Shown here: positions 16,615-27,387 of the stretch, piece by piece | Numbering within the stretch: position 1 is the first letter of the stretch | How the letters are laid out: each line of letters begins with the position of its first letter | NCBI RefSeq assembly: GCF_900115395.1 | Contig: NZ_FOWE01000004.1 | Coordinates: 1 to 64,000, forward strand | Source of the DNA: Geodermatophilus obscurus | Lineage (GTDB): Bacteria; Actinomycetota; Actinomycetes; Mycobacteriales; Geodermatophilaceae | DNA length: 64,000 nt | Direction of reading: 5' to 3' | Notes under the pieces: model-generated | What the model saw: only the letters and a program-made list of their open reading frames with translations | What the model was told of the DNA's origin: nothing | Databases searched by the model: none | Made by a program: the position numbers and the translations under genes

Positions 16615-18099
16615 TCACTCCGTCGGGGAGGCCGGGGTGCCGGCGCCGGTGCCGTCCCCCGTGTCCCCGCCCGCCCCGCCGGCCGCCGCGGCGCCGGGCG
16701 CGACCGACCGCACGATGGTCACCTCGGTCTCGCCGAGGCCGCCGAGGGTGATGTCGTCGTAGGCGACCAGCTCGCCGGTGCCGGGGGCGAGGTAGAGGAC
16801 CGTGCAGGTCAGCGGCTCGGGGTACTCGCCCTGCAGCGCCCGCAGGCCCGCGCCGCCGGTGGAGCCCTGCACCATCAGCAGCGTCCCGCCGTCGAGTTGG
16901 TCGACCTCGCGCTCGTGCGTGTGCCCGGCCAGCACCAGCGGCACGACGCCGTCCAGCGGGGGCGCCTGCTCCGGGTCGTGGACCATCGCGATGGCCGGCG
17001 GCTCGGGCTGGTCCTCGGCCACCTCGGCCAGGTCCTCGCCGGTCTGCTCGAGGGACTCGGTGCCGCCGGTGGCGTCCTGGTCGGGGGTGAAGCGGGGGTC
17101 GCGCGCCCCGACGACGGTGAGCCCCGCGACCGTCGTCGCCGAGTCGTCGAGGACGGTGGCGCCGGGCTGGGCGGCGACCAGCCCGGCGGTGATCGCGGAG
17201 TCGTGGTTGCCGCGGATGAAGACGTAAGGCACGCCGAGCTCCCCGATCGAGGCGACGAGCTGGTTCTCCGGCTCGCTGCCCCAGTCGGTGATGTCGCCGG
17301 TGTCGAGGACGCCGTCGACGTCGAACTGGGCGACGACCTGGCGCACGAGGTCGAAGCCGGCGGGGTTGAGGTGCAGGTCGGAGACGTGCAGCAGGGCGAC
17401 GGTGTCGTCGGCGCGGGCCGGTGCGGGCAGGCTCGAGATCGTCGCGTACAGCGTGCTGACGTTGCCGACGAGGTCCTCCAGCGAGGCTCGGTAGGCGTCG
17501 AAGCGGGCCACGGCGTCGCGGGCGTCGCCGATGAGGCTGGTGGCGTTGACCAGCAGCCCGGTGTAGGTGGGGGAGGACAGCGCCTCCGGCCGCCAGGTGG
17601 CCGCGCCGAGGCCCGCGGTCCCGGCGAGCAGCACCACCGACAGGCCGGCGGCCAGCAGCGGCTCGCGCCGGCGGCGCAGGACGAGCAGCGAGGTGAGGGC
17701 GGCACCCCCGACCGCGGCGGCGGCCGAGACCCAGACCAGCCGGACGACGGCGTCCTGCAGGTCGGCGCTGACCTGGTCGACCAGGCCGTCGATGCGGCGG
17801 GGGTCGGCCACGAGCGCCCGGACGCGCGCCTCGTCGACCCGGGTGAGCTGCACGTCCAGCCCCAGCGGACCGTCGAAGGCGTCGACGTCGAGGGCGCCGA
17901 GCGGGGGGATCTCGACCGTGGCGCCCCCGCCGGACGGGGTGAGGGCGAAGGTGGCGTCGAACGGGCCCAGCGGCGCCTCGACCCGGCCGAGGAGCACCAC
18001 GCCGAGCAGGGCGCCGGCGACGGTGAGCGCCACGCGGGCCAGCCAGCGGACGGCGGTCCGGCGGCGACCCGGCCGGTCCGGCGGCGTCGGCTCGCTCAT
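16615..18099 (-). CDS. membrane-anchored metallophosphoesterase
   Basis: This 494-residue protein has membrane segments near 20-45, about 120-140 and 150-170. Calcineurin-like motifs follow: LLHVSDLHLN (D-x-H, about 243-252), LDTGDITDWGSEPEN (GD, about 270-284), IRGNHDS (GNHD, about 299-305), VHDPE and LAGHTHERE (GH-x-H, about 393-401). All five metal-ligand motifs are present. The large N-terminal extracytoplasmic part (about 45-120) is not recognised. Substrate unknown. The start at MSEPTP (18099) was preferred over 18117. It ends in a Gly/Ala-rich tail. Confidence 0.88.
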   Translation of the reverse strand: MSEPTPPDRPGRRRTAVRWLARVALTVAGALLGVVLLGRVEAPLGPFDATFALTPSGGGATVEIPPLGALDVDAFDGPLGLDVQLTRVDEARVRALVADPRRIDGLVDQVSADLQDAVVRLVWVSAAAAVGGAALTSLLVLRRRREPLLAAGLSVVLLAGTAGLGAATWRPEALSSPTYTGLLVNATSLIGDARDAVARFDAYRASLEDLVGNVSTLYATISSLPAPARADDTVALLHVSDLHLNPAGFDLVRQVVAQFDVDGVLDTGDITDWGSEPENQLVASIGELGVPYVFIRGNHDSAITAGLVAAQPGATVLDDSATTVAGLTVVGARDPRFTPDQDATGGTESLEQTGEDLAEVAEDQPEPPAIAMVHDPEQAPPLDGVVPLVLAGHTHEREVDQLDGGTLLMVQGSTGGAGLRALQGEYPEPLTCTVLYLAPGTGELVAYDDITLGGLGETEVTIVRSVAPGAAAAGGAGGDTGDGTGAGTPASPTE

Positions 18100-18177
18100 C
18101 CCGCCGAGGCTAGCCACGACGCGGTGCGCGAGCCTGCCCCGGACGGGTGGGTGTCGGGGTCGTCCTCCCGCACCGCA

Positions 18178-18217
18178 GCGGGTCCTCCCGCACGGTGGGC
18201 GGTGCGGGAGGACCCGC
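18178..18217. terminator. 16-bp GC-rich hairpin after wrbA
   Basis: Arms 18178-18193 and 18202-18217 are perfectly complementary (core CGGGTCCTCCCGCAC) with an 8-nt loop. Placed after the wrbA stop and before the metallophosphoesterase start on the same strand, it probably separates the two transcripts. Confidence 0.7.
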
Positions 18218-18220
18218 CAC

Positions 18221-18237
18221 GATCAGGTCACCTGATC
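18221..18237. promoter_or_regulatory. perfect 17-nt palindrome
   Basis: GATCAGGT-C-ACCTGATC is a perfect dyad between wrbA and the terminator hairpin. Its place upstream of the minus-strand phosphoesterase gene (18099) makes a binding site possible, but it could equally be part of the terminator. No regulator identified. Confidence 0.3.
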
Positions 18238-18257
18238 CCGGCGCCGGACCCCCGGGG

Positions 18258-18860
18258 TCAGCCGACCAGCTTGGCGGTGACCTCGGCCAGGCGGCGGCCC
18301 TGGTAGCGGGCGGCGGCCAGCTCGGCGTCGGTCACCGTGGCCGACTTGCCGCCCGAGGCGTTGGAGACGCCGTAGGGGTTGCCGCCGGCCTCGAACAGCA
18401 GCGGGTCGGTGTAGCCGGGCGGGACGATGACGGCACCGAAGTGCGAGAAGATGTTGAAGAACGTCAGGATCGTCGTCTCGTTGCCGCCGTGGGTGTTCTG
18501 CGCGCTGGTGAACGCGGTGGCGCCCTTGTTCGCGAGCTTGCCGGTGAACCACAGGCCGCCGAGCGTGTCGATGAACTGCTTCATCTGGGCGGCGGGCGTG
18601 CCGAAGCGCGTGGGGCTGCCCAGGGCGTACCCGTCGGCCCACTCCATGTCGGCGGGGCTGGCCTCCTGCACCTCGTTCGCGGTGGCGTCGACGTGCGCCC
18701 GCCAGAGCGGGTTGGAGTCGATGGCCTCCTGCGGGGCGAGCTCGGGCACGCGGCGCAGCCGCACCTCCGCGCCGGCCTCCTCGGCGCCCTCGGCGATCGC
18801 GGACGCGAGCTGGTGCACGTTCCCGGTGGAGGAGTAGTAGATGACGGCGATCTTGGTCAT
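18258..18860 (-). CDS. wrbA: NAD(P)H:quinone oxidoreductase, WrbA type
   Basis: This 200-residue flavodoxin-like protein has the FMN phosphate loop YYSSTGNVHQLA (about 8-19) and the SPTRFGTPAAQMKQF motif (about 81-95). ERQ-like flavin contacts and SAQNTHGGNETT (about 119-130) are WrbA signatures. The family reduces quinones by two electrons, protecting against redox cycling. The start at 18860 was chosen because GAGGAAG lies 7 nt upstream and homologs begin at MTKIAVIYYSS. Length is typical. Confidence 0.95.
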   Translation of the reverse strand: MTKIAVIYYSSTGNVHQLASAIAEGAEEAGAEVRLRRVPELAPQEAIDSNPLWRAHVDATANEVQEASPADMEWADGYALGSPTRFGTPAAQMKQFIDTLGGLWFTGKLANKGATAFTSAQNTHGGNETTILTFFNIFSHFGAVIVPPGYTDPLLFEAGGNPYGVSNASGGKSATVTDAELAAARYQGRRLAEVTAKLVG

Positions 18861-18968
18861 GTCTTCCTCGGTTCTCGTGGGGCGGACGGTCGGGTTTCTG
18901 ATTGCGTGTTCAACCACCCGCACACGAGCATGCCCCCGGAGACCCCTGGACGAAACCCGGCGGCGGTG

Positions 18969-19427
18969 TCAGACGGGACGGGGCCGGAACACCCAGCGCA
19001 GGGCGATGAAGCGCAGGGTGCCGATGCTGGCCGTCACCGCGCCGATGACCAGGACCTCGGTGAGGATCGCGGGGTCGGAGACCACCGAGTTGAACCAGCT
19101 CAGGGCCAGGCTCGTGGCGACCAGGCCGAGCACGGCCAGCGCGCCGCCCTCCCACTGGGCGGTGAAGAAGCCGACGTACTGCCCGGCGTGGAAGCTGACC
19201 CGCCGGTGCATCTCGTTGGCCAGCATCGAGGAGATGACGGACCCGACGACGTTGGCCGGGACGTCGCCCAGGCCGTTGAGCAGCCAGTACAGCAGCGCGT
19301 ACACGGCGCTGGAGACGCCGCCCACGAACACGAACCGGGAGAACTGCCCCACGACGCCGTCGGAGTGCACCACCCGGGCCGCCCGTTCGCCCGCGGCGGG
19401 GCGGTGCAGCAGCGACGGGCAGGTCAC
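18969..19427 (-). CDS. GtrA-like membrane protein
   Basis: This 152-residue protein has about four membrane segments and the pattern VGGVSSAVYALLYWLL ... ANVVGSVISSMLANEMHRRVSFH. This is the GtrA/DPMS-like fold, small proteins that help move polyprenyl-linked sugars across the membrane. The GTG at 19427 with GGAGA upstream was chosen over the longer frame to 19523, whose extra residues are Arg/Pro rich. No glycosyltransferase partner is adjacent. Confidence 0.8.
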   Translation of the reverse strand: MTCPSLLHRPAAGERAARVVHSDGVVGQFSRFVFVGGVSSAVYALLYWLLNGLGDVPANVVGSVISSMLANEMHRRVSFHAGQYVGFFTAQWEGGALAVLGLVATSLALSWFNSVVSDPAILTEVLVIGAVTASIGTLRFIALRWVFRPRPV

Positions 19428-19602
19428 GGCGTCTCCTCGTCGGCGGGGCCGGGGGTGAAGTGGGATCAGCGTCCAGGGTGCCCCTGACAGTTTCCTGTCA
19501 GCCACTGGTATACGCCCCGACACCCCGGACGGATGGTGTCCAGCGGGTCACTCCCGGGCGCGTCCAGCCTGCTCACAGGGCGGTGCGTCACCCTCGGCAG
19601 TC

Positions 19603-20046
19603 ATGCACACCCGACCCGTTCTGACGACCGGGGCCGTCGCCGCGCTGGCCGCGGTGGCCGCCCTGACGCTGCTGCCCGCCGGGAGCGGGGGATGGGAGTG
19701 GGGCTCGCCCGCCGTCGAGGTGCGCTGGTACCTCACCGGGCTGGACTCCCGGAGGACGGTGCTGCAGCTGCTGGGCAACCTGCTGCTCCTCACCCCGCTG
19801 GCCGCCGTCGCCGTCCTGCGCTGGCCGGTGCTGCGTCGTCCGGCGCTGCTGGTGCCCGCCGCCCTCGCGGCCGGCGCCGCGATCGAGACGCTGCAGTGGG
19901 TGCTGCCGCTGGGCCGGGTCGTCTCCCCGGTGGACGCGGTGCTCAACACGGCCGGCGCGGTGCTCGTCGGCCTGCTGGTGGGCGGCCTGTCCGGGGTCCG
20001 GACGCGGCATCACGGCCCGCCGCCGGGGGTAGGGAGCCGCGCATGA
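19603..20046 (+). CDS. VanZ-like family membrane protein
   Basis: This 147-residue protein has four hydrophobic segments and the VanZ signatures RTVLQLLGNLLLLTPL (about 47-62) and ETLQWVLPLGRVVSPVDAVLNTAGAVLG-like (about 95-118). The family includes the teicoplanin-resistance factor VanZ, but most chromosomal members have no tested role. The stop overlaps the ATG of the Rieske protein (ATGA), so the two are coupled. Confidence 0.85.
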   Translation: MHTRPVLTTGAVAALAAVAALTLLPAGSGGWEWGSPAVEVRWYLTGLDSRRTVLQLLGNLLLLTPLAAVAVLRWPVLRRPALLVPAALAAGAAIETLQWVLPLGRVVSPVDAVLNTAGAVLVGLLVGGLSGVRTRHHGPPPGVGSRA

Positions 20047-20924
20047 GCCTGATGGGTTTCCTGGACCGACTCGCGGACGTGAGCACCTTCGACAAGGCCA
20101 TCGAGCCGGCCCGCACGGCCGTCCAGGCGGTGCTCAAGCCCGGTGCGGTCAAGGACGCCCTCCACGGCACGTGGCTGGGGCACCCGCTGCACCCGGTCCT
20201 CGTCCAGGTTCCCGTGGGCAGCTGGGCCTCCGCCGGCCTGCTCGACGCGATCCCGCCGCTCCGGCCGGCCGCCACCGTGCTCATCGGCACCGGCGTGGCG
20301 ATGTCGGTGCCGGCGGCGCTGTCGGGCGCGGCCGACTGGTCGGAGCAGGAGATCGGCGTCCGCCGCCTGGGCGCGCTGCACGCCGTGGCCAACACCGTGG
20401 CGCTCGGCCTCTACGTCGGCTCGCTGGCCGCCCGGGCACGGGGGCGCGGGACGCTCGGTCGGGTGCTCGCCTACGCCGGGCTCGGCGTGGCCGGCGGGTC
20501 GGCGGCGGTCGGCGGGCACATGTCCTACGCGCAGTCCTCGGGCGCCTCGCACGCCGCGACGGCGGCCCGCAGCCTCACCTCCGACTGGATCGACCTCGGC
20601 CCGCTCGACGACCTGCCCGAGGGGCGCCCCACGCTGCGCACCGGGACCGGCAGCGGCGTGGCGGCCCCGCTGGCCGTCGTCCGGCGGGGTGCGCGGGTCG
20701 ACGTCTTCGTCGGGTCCTGCTCGCACCTGGCCGGGCCGCTGTACGAGGGCACCGTCGAGGAGGTGCGCGGGCGTGCCTGCCTGGTGTGCCCGTGGCACGA
20801 CTCGGCGTTCGACCTGGAGAAGGGCGAGCCCCGGCGCGGGCCGGCGGCCAACCCGCAGGAGAAGCTCGAGGTGCGCATGGACGCCGGGCACGTCATGGCG
20901 AGGCTGCCCGCGCGGCACCAGTAG
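20043..20924 (+). CDS. DUF2231 membrane domain fused to Rieske [2Fe-2S] domain
   Basis: This 293-residue protein has an N-terminal DUF2231-type domain: HGTWLGHPLHPVLVQVP at about 43-59, then four membrane helices to about 165. The C-terminal Rieske domain has cluster ligands CSHL (about 225) and CPWH (about 247). The Rieske fold carries a 2Fe-2S cluster for electron transfer; the redox partner is unknown. Fusion of the two domains is a recurrent actinobacterial arrangement. Start ATG at 20043 overlaps the VanZ-like stop. Confidence 0.88.
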   Translation: MSLMGFLDRLADVSTFDKAIEPARTAVQAVLKPGAVKDALHGTWLGHPLHPVLVQVPVGSWASAGLLDAIPPLRPAATVLIGTGVAMSVPAALSGAADWSEQEIGVRRLGALHAVANTVALGLYVGSLAARARGRGTLGRVLAYAGLGVAGGSAAVGGHMSYAQSSGASHAATAARSLTSDWIDLGPLDDLPEGRPTLRTGTGSGVAAPLAVVRRGARVDVFVGSCSHLAGPLYEGTVEEVRGRACLVCPWHDSAFDLEKGEPRRGPAANPQEKLEVRMDAGHVMARLPARHQ

Positions 20925-20951
20925 CGGGGCGGTCCGCCCTACCCTCGCGGC

Positions 20952-21833
20952 ATGAGGGGGACGGCGGCCGCGCTGGCGGTGCTGCTGTGCGCCGCGTGCG
21001 GCGGAGCGCCGTCGTCCGCGTCCGCGCCGTCCTCGTCTCCCGCGCCGTCCTCGTCTTCCGCGTCGCCCTCGTCTTCCGCGTCGCCCCCGGGACCGGCCGT
21101 GCCGCCCGTTGCCGGGATCGAGGCCGAGGCCGTGCAGCTGCGCACCGACGCGGCGGTCGGCGGCCAGGTGCAGGTCCGGGTCACCGACACCGGCGGCGAG
21201 CCGTTCACCGTCACCTCGGTCGCGATCGACTCACCGGGGTTCGCGCCGCTGCCCGACCGGGTGGTAGACGCCGCGTACGCGCCGGGGCAGACGATCGACC
21301 TGCCCACGCCCTTCGGCGAGGTGGTGTGCGACCGCGCCGCGGAGCCGGCGGCCGCCCGGCTGACCGTCGTCCGCCCCGACGGGGCCGGTGAGGTCCTGCG
21401 CGTGCCGCTGGCGGCCGAGGACCTCACCGAGATCCACGCCGACACGTGCGGAGCCCGGGCCGCGCTCGCCGTCGCCGGCGTCACCGTCACCGGGCTGGCC
21501 GTCGACGGCGAGGCCGCCACCGGGTCGCTGGTGCTGACCCGCACCGGGGACGACGACCGTGCCGTGACGGTGACGCGGCTGGAGGGCAACGTCCTGTACG
21601 GCACCGGGGCCGACCTGCCGCGGACGCTGGAGGAGGGAGCGGCGTCCCTGCGGGTGCCGGTCGAGTTCACGATGGCGCGCTGCGACCCGCACGCGCTGGC
21701 CGAGGTCAAGCAGCCCTACCGGTTCCTGCTCGGCGTGCAGGTGGGCGAGGACGCCGAGGTGCCGGTGGACCTGCCGCTGGAGCAGGCGCAGCGGGACGTG
21801 CTGTTCGCGCTGGTCGACGCCGCCTGCCGCTGA
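20952..21833 (+). CDS. lipoprotein with Ser/Pro repeat linker, unknown function
   Basis: This 293-residue protein has a short signal peptide with lipobox LCAAC (Cys16). The linker (about 18-48) is made of repeated Ser/Ala/Pro units, encoded by near-identical CGTCCTCGTCTTCCGCGT-type units (about 21010-21090). The rest is beta-rich with VQVRVTDTGGEPFTVTSV, which looks like an immunoglobulin-like fold, and it has a lone Cys pair. No family recognised. A strong hairpin follows. Confidence 0.72.
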   Translation: MRGTAAALAVLLCAACGGAPSSASAPSSSPAPSSSSASPSSSASPPGPAVPPVAGIEAEAVQLRTDAAVGGQVQVRVTDTGGEPFTVTSVAIDSPGFAPLPDRVVDAAYAPGQTIDLPTPFGEVVCDRAAEPAAARLTVVRPDGAGEVLRVPLAAEDLTEIHADTCGARAALAVAGVTVTGLAVDGEAATGSLVLTRTGDDDRAVTVTRLEGNVLYGTGADLPRTLEEGAASLRVPVEFTMARCDPHALAEVKQPYRFLLGVQVGEDAEVPVDLPLEQAQRDVLFALVDAACR

Positions 21834-21847
21834 CCCCGGAGACAGGA

Positions 21848-21888
21848 CCGGTCCGGCCGGCCCGGGGGGAACGGGGCGGCCGGACCGG
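21848..21888. terminator. 12-bp hairpin after the lipoprotein gene
   Basis: Arms CCGGTCCGGCCG (21848-21859) and CGGCCGGACCGG (21877-21888) are perfect complements. Position 15 bp after the stop codon fits a factor-independent terminator without a T-run. Confidence 0.6.
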
Positions 21889-22046
21889 GGTCTGGCGTGC
21901 GGGCCGCGGTCGGGCGCCGCACCGGGGATGACCGTAGGTAGTCGGCGGCGTTGGCCACGATCCCCCGATGGGGTGGACGTCCCCGTCGGAGTGGCGACGG
22001 TGCTCACACGGGGTTCCGGAACGACTGCCGTGGGCACCCCGGGTGG

Positions 22047-22145
22047 GTGTTCCTCTTCTTCTCCAACCGGCTCGGCTGCCTGGGTTCGCTGCTCGTCTCG
22101 GCGGTGCTGACGATCGTCGTCCTGCTGGTCCTCGACGTGCTCTGA
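22047..22145 (+). CDS. 32-residue membrane microprotein
   Basis: The GTG at 22047 opens 32 codons. The product MFLFFSNRLGCLGSLLVS followed by a hydrophobic run is one membrane helix with a polar start. I recall near-identical FFSNRLGCLGSL-type microproteins in many actinobacteria, unnamed. GGGTGG upstream is a weak ribosome site. A longer in-frame opening at 21951 gives an unlikely Arg-rich leader. Confidence 0.55.
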   Translation: MFLFFSNRLGCLGSLLVSAVLTIVVLLVLDVL

Positions 22146-22201
22146 CCGCGCTGTCCGGCCACCGGTGACCGGCGGCCGCGTCTGAGAGGATCGGAGCCGC
22201 C

Positions 22202-22277
22202 GGGCCTCTAGCTCAACCGGCAGAGCAGCGGACTTTTAATCCGCGGGTTGTGGGTTCGATCCCCACGGGGCCCACCA
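22202..22277 (+). tRNA. tRNA-Lys (TTT), integration target
   Basis: Full cloverleaf: acceptor GGGCCTC/GGGGCCC, anticodon stem GCGGA/TCCGC around loop CTTTTAA (anticodon TTT), T-arm GTGGG/CCCAC with TTCGA, discriminator A, and encoded CCA at 22275-22277. Its 3' half is repeated at 28992-29038, so it served as the attachment site of the element that follows and was rebuilt intact on integration. Confidence 0.97.
22230..22276 (+). repeat. attL: 3' half of tRNA-Lys
   Basis: Direct-repeat copy 1, from the anticodon stem to the CC of the encoded CCA. It differs from copy 2 only at 22237 (T versus C at 28999). The perfect shared run is 22238-22276. Confidence 0.88.
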
Positions 22278-22327
22278 CGCTGACCAGCACGTTTGCCGGT
22301 TCGCGGCTTCTCCGCGGGGGTCGGCGC

Positions 22328-23259
22328 CTACACGGCGCCCACACGACATTTCGCGGCCGCCCGCGCCGCTGCGTCCATTCGCGCGGCCAGATCGCCGAGA
22401 GCGTCGTCGAAGAGGCCGGAGTAGACGTCGAGGGTCATGGCCGCTGAGGCGTGGCCGAGCATCCGCTGAACGGCCTTCACGGTGGCGCCGCTGGCGACGG
22501 CGAGGGAGGCCGCGGTGTGGCGCAGGTCGTGCGGAGTGACGTCGCTCAGTCCGGCTGCGCGGACGGCGGGGTCGAACACCTCTCGGCGCCAGTTCCGCAG
22601 ACGGAGCGGACCGCCCTTCGGCGCGGTGAGCACCAGGTCGTCAGCGCGCTTGCCTTCGCACGGCCGGGCCAGTGACTCCGTGGCTGCGGCCGGCAGAGGC
22701 ACCGTCCGCTGTTGATGCGTCTTGGGCGTGCCGAACTCGAGCTTGCCCGCCACCTCGGTGGCGGACTCGGCAATGACCAGTCGTCGGCGGAGGAAGTCGA
22801 CGCGGCGCACCTTCAGCGCGGCCATCTCGCCGAAGTGGAGTCCGGTGTAGGCGAGCAGCCGGATTACATCGTCGTCGCCGGCTGCCTCGGCGAGGCGCTC
22901 GACCTGGTCATGGGTGAGGAACCTCGGCTCGTCGTGGGTCACCCTCGGCAGGGGAACGCGGGTGGCCGGATTGCGGGGATGCGGCCGTCTCGCACGGCGA
23001 GCTCGAGCAGCAGCGAGAAGACGCGGTGTGCCTGCCGGACGGTGGATGGTGCGGAGGCTTTCGAGCGGAGCGAGGCGACCCACGCGGCGACCTCAGCATG
23101 GGTGACGTCGGCCAGCCGGTAGCGGCCCCAGAGAGGCAGCACGTGGGTGCGCAGGAGAGAGCCGTAGCGGTAGCGGGTGCTGGGCTTGATGCCGGTCTGC
23201 GCGGCCAGCCACTGCTCGGACCACGCGGCGACCGTCACCCGGCCTCGCTCCGGTGCCAC
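22328..23259 (-). pseudogene. tyrosine recombinase / phage-type integrase, frameshifted and N-terminally truncated
   Basis: The core-binding domain (TVAAWSEQWLAAQTGIKPST to GRIP) lies in one frame at about 22968-23259. The catalytic domain (RNPATRVPLPRVTHDEPRFL to the end at 22328) lies in another. A fifth G in the run 22975-22978 would join them. The catalytic domain keeps HDLRH, GHAS and the Tyr in YSGLF. The first catalytic Arg, normally in TGLRxGE, is His here (TGLHFGE). The usual N-terminal arm-binding domain is absent: the regulator gene stops 21 bp upstream. GTG 23259 is the first plausible start. Most likely inactive. Confidence 0.85.
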
Positions 23260-23279
23260 AGGGCTGACCGCTCCGACGC

Positions 23280-24161
23280 CTAGTGGCCGCGGACCTCGCC
23301 GACCGGGCGCTGCTCGAGCGGGTCGGGAGTCGCCGTCCAGCTGGCCAGCAGGTCCAGGGCCTGCTGGGAGGGCGACGCGGCCTCGGCGGTGTACAGCGAC
23401 ATGGCCAGGCCGTGGTCGGCGTCGAGGGTGAGCGTCTCGTAGCTGAGGTCGAGGTCGCCGACGAGCGGGTGGTGCAGCCGCTTGCGGCCGGTGCGGTGGA
23501 ACCGGACGTCGTGCGCGGCCCAGCGGGTGCGGAACTCGGCGCTGCGGGTGGACAGCTCGCCGATGAGGTCCTGCAGGGCTCGGTCGTAGGGGTTCTTGCC
23601 GGCCTGGGAGCGCAGGACGGCGACGAGCTCGGAGGCCAGCTGGGGCCAGTCGGGGTAGAAGTCGGCGGCGGCCGGGTCGAGGAAGGTGAACCGGGCGAAG
23701 CTGGCGGGCCGCTCGCGGCTGTCGAACACCGGCGCGTACAGGGCCCGGCCGAGTGCGTTGGCCGCCAGCAGGTCGCCGTGGTCGGTGGCGACGACCGCCG
23801 GTGCCGTGATCTGGTCGAGCAGGCGTTGCACGACCGGGCGGACGCGCCGGCCGGCCGGGCGGGCCCGCCTGCGGGCGACCGGGCTGGTGGCGCGGATGAG
23901 GTCGAACAGGTGCGTGCGCTCGGCGTCGTCGAGTTGCAACGCCCGCGCCAGCGCGTCGAGGACCTGCTCGGACACGCCGCTCACCTGCCCGCGCTCCAGC
24001 CGCCGGTAGTAGTCGGCACTGACTCCGGCCAGCGCCGCGATCTCCTCGCGGCGCAGCCCGGTCACCCGCCGCTGGCCGTACGTCGGGAGCCCGGCCTGCT
24101 CCGGGGTGATCCGCGCGCGACGGCTGGCCAGGAACTCGGCGATGTCCGCTGCGGCGTCCAC
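23280..24161 (-). CDS. helix-turn-helix regulator with MmyB-like ligand-binding domain
   Basis: This 293-residue protein has a Cro/C1-type HTH at about residues 15-75 (TGLRREEIAALAGVSADYYRRLERG). A C-terminal MmyB-type domain of about 170 residues follows (YAPVFDSRERPASFARFTFLDP ... HHPLVGDLDLSYETL), which in solved relatives binds a fatty-acid-like ligand. The GTG at 24161 was chosen because AAGGAG lies 10 nt upstream. It is transcribed away from the SDR/AKR genes, the usual layout for regulators of adjacent oxidoreductases. It is the neighbour that truncates the integrase. Confidence 0.88.
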   Translation of the reverse strand: MDAAADIAEFLASRRARITPEQAGLPTYGQRRVTGLRREEIAALAGVSADYYRRLERGQVSGVSEQVLDALARALQLDDAERTHLFDLIRATSPVARRRARPAGRRVRPVVQRLLDQITAPAVVATDHGDLLAANALGRALYAPVFDSRERPASFARFTFLDPAAADFYPDWPQLASELVAVLRSQAGKNPYDRALQDLIGELSTRSAEFRTRWAAHDVRFHRTGRKRLHHPLVGDLDLSYETLTLDADHGLAMSLYTAEAASPSQQALDLLASWTATPDPLEQRPVGEVRGH

Positions 24162-24403
24162 GGTTCCGGACTCCTTCTCGCTGGTCGCGCATGCCCCGAC
24201 GGCGGCGCCGGGCCGCCGCGGGGACGGGTTCGGAGATCGACGGTAGGCGCCGCGGGCCGGAGGTGAGGGGTCCTGTCGGTCCCCCTCACACAGGGCCTCA
24301 CACACCCGCGGACAGGCGCGCATCGTGGAGCTCACGACGCACCCAGCGAGGTCCTCCGAGGTCGCGGATGCGCCCCAGTCCCCACGAGTTCCCGGAGTTG
24401 TCC

Positions 24404-26228
<1,825 letters not shown>

Positions 26229-26334
26229 CACCTGACCAGCGCCACCGGTCAGCACCCCGGCGGACGCCACCGCCCGCCGCGCATCCCCCGGCCCTGACCC
26301 GGGCCACACCCCAGCACGAAGGGAACCCATCACC

Positions 26335-27189
26335 ATGACCGCACCGACTCCCCAGGTCACGCTGAACAACGGCGTGCAGATGCCGATCCTCGGCTTCGGC
26401 GTCTTCCAGATCCCGCCGGAGGACACCGAGCAGGCCGTCACCGACGCCCTGGCCGCCGGCTACCGGCACATCGACACCGCCGCCGCCTACGTCAACGAGG
26501 AGGCCGTCGGCCGCGCCATCGCCGTCAGCGGCATCCCCCGCGAGGAACTGTTCGTCACCACCAAGCTGTGGATCCAGGCGGACGCGAACAACACCCGGCG
26601 GGCCTTCGACGCCTCGCTGCAGCGCCTCGGGCTGGACTACGTCGACCTGTACCTGATCCACCAGCCCCTCGGTGACTACTACACCGAGTGGCGCGCGATG
26701 GAGGAGCTCAACCGGCAGGGCCTGGCCCGGGCCATCGGGGTCTCCAACTTCTACCCCGACCGGCTGGTCGACCTCATCCTCAACACTGAGATCACCCCGG
26801 CCGTCGACCAGATCGAGACCCACCCGTTCTTCCAGCGCACCGCCGACCAGGAACTCATGCGTGAGCACGGCGTGCAGATCCAGTCCTGGGGTGGGTTCGC
26901 CGAGGGCAAGAACGACCTGTTCACCAACGCGACGCTGCGCGAGATCGGTGAGGCCCACGGCAAGTCCGTCGCCCAGGTCGTCCTGCGGTGGCTCACCCAG
27001 CGCGGCGTGGTCGCCATCCCCAAGTCCGTCCGGCCCGAGCGCATGGCCGAGAACCTCGACGTCTTCGACGTCGAGCTCACCGACGAGCAGATGGCCCGCA
27101 TCGCGACGCTGGACACCGGTGCCAGCCTGTTCTTCGACCACCGCGACCCCGCGATGGTCGCCTGGCTCAACGGCCGCCGCGACAGCTGA
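26335..27189 (+). CDS. aldo/keto reductase (AKR5-like, 2,5-diketogluconate reductase type)
   Basis: This 284-residue enzyme has tetrad Asp47, Tyr52 ([11 protein letters not shown]), Lys77 (TTKLWI) and His109 (LYLIHQ). [17 protein letters not shown] near residue 235 is the NADP-binding signature. It belongs to the AKR5 branch and shares little sequence with the AKR next to it, so the pair is not a recent duplication. AAGGGAACC precedes the start. Together with the SDR and regulator this forms a small reductase module. Confidence 0.93.
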   Translation: MTAPTPQVTLNNGVQMPILGFGVFQIPPEDTEQAVTDALAAGYRHIDTAAAYVNEEAVGRAIAVSGIPREELFVTTKLWIQADANNTRRAFDASLQRLGLDYVDLYLIHQPLGDYYTEWRAMEELNRQGLARAIGVSNFYPDRLVDLILNTEITPAVDQIETHPFFQRTADQELMREHGVQIQSWGGFAEGKNDLFTNATLREIGEAHGKSVAQVVLRWLTQRGVVAIPKSVRPERMAENLDVFDVELTDEQMARIATLDTGASLFFDHRDPAMVAWLNGRRDS

Positions 27190-27262
27190 CCGGCACCGGC
27201 ACGGCCCCTCGTAGGCGGATGCGCTTCAGGGGGTCCGTGCCTCGAGCCCGGCCGCCTCCTCT

Positions 27263-27289
27263 GAGCGAGGGATTACGGATCCCTTGCTC
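27263..27289. terminator. hairpin between AKR and SpoIIE-type genes
   Basis: Arms GAGCGAGGGAT (27263-27273) and ATCCCTTGCTC (27279-27289) pair over 10 Watson-Crick plus one G-T pair, with a 5-nt loop. It lies between two convergent genes. Confidence 0.6.
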
Positions 27290-27387
27290 GGCGGTGCCGT
27301 GGGTAGACCCATGACATTGGCACCGGACAGACACAGCTTGTCGAGGGGGGAGGGGCGTTCCCCTGGCGGCGGGCCACCGGCTGCGCA

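Noticed and set aside
21010..21090. A tandem repeat locus
   Set aside because: Imperfect and explained as the Ser/Pro linker of a lipoprotein; not exact enough to call as a repeat element.
22939..24192. A long minus-strand frame covering the regulator and part of the integrase
   Set aside because: Its upper part is an Arg-rich shadow of the MmyB regulator; only the last ~100 codons are integrase.
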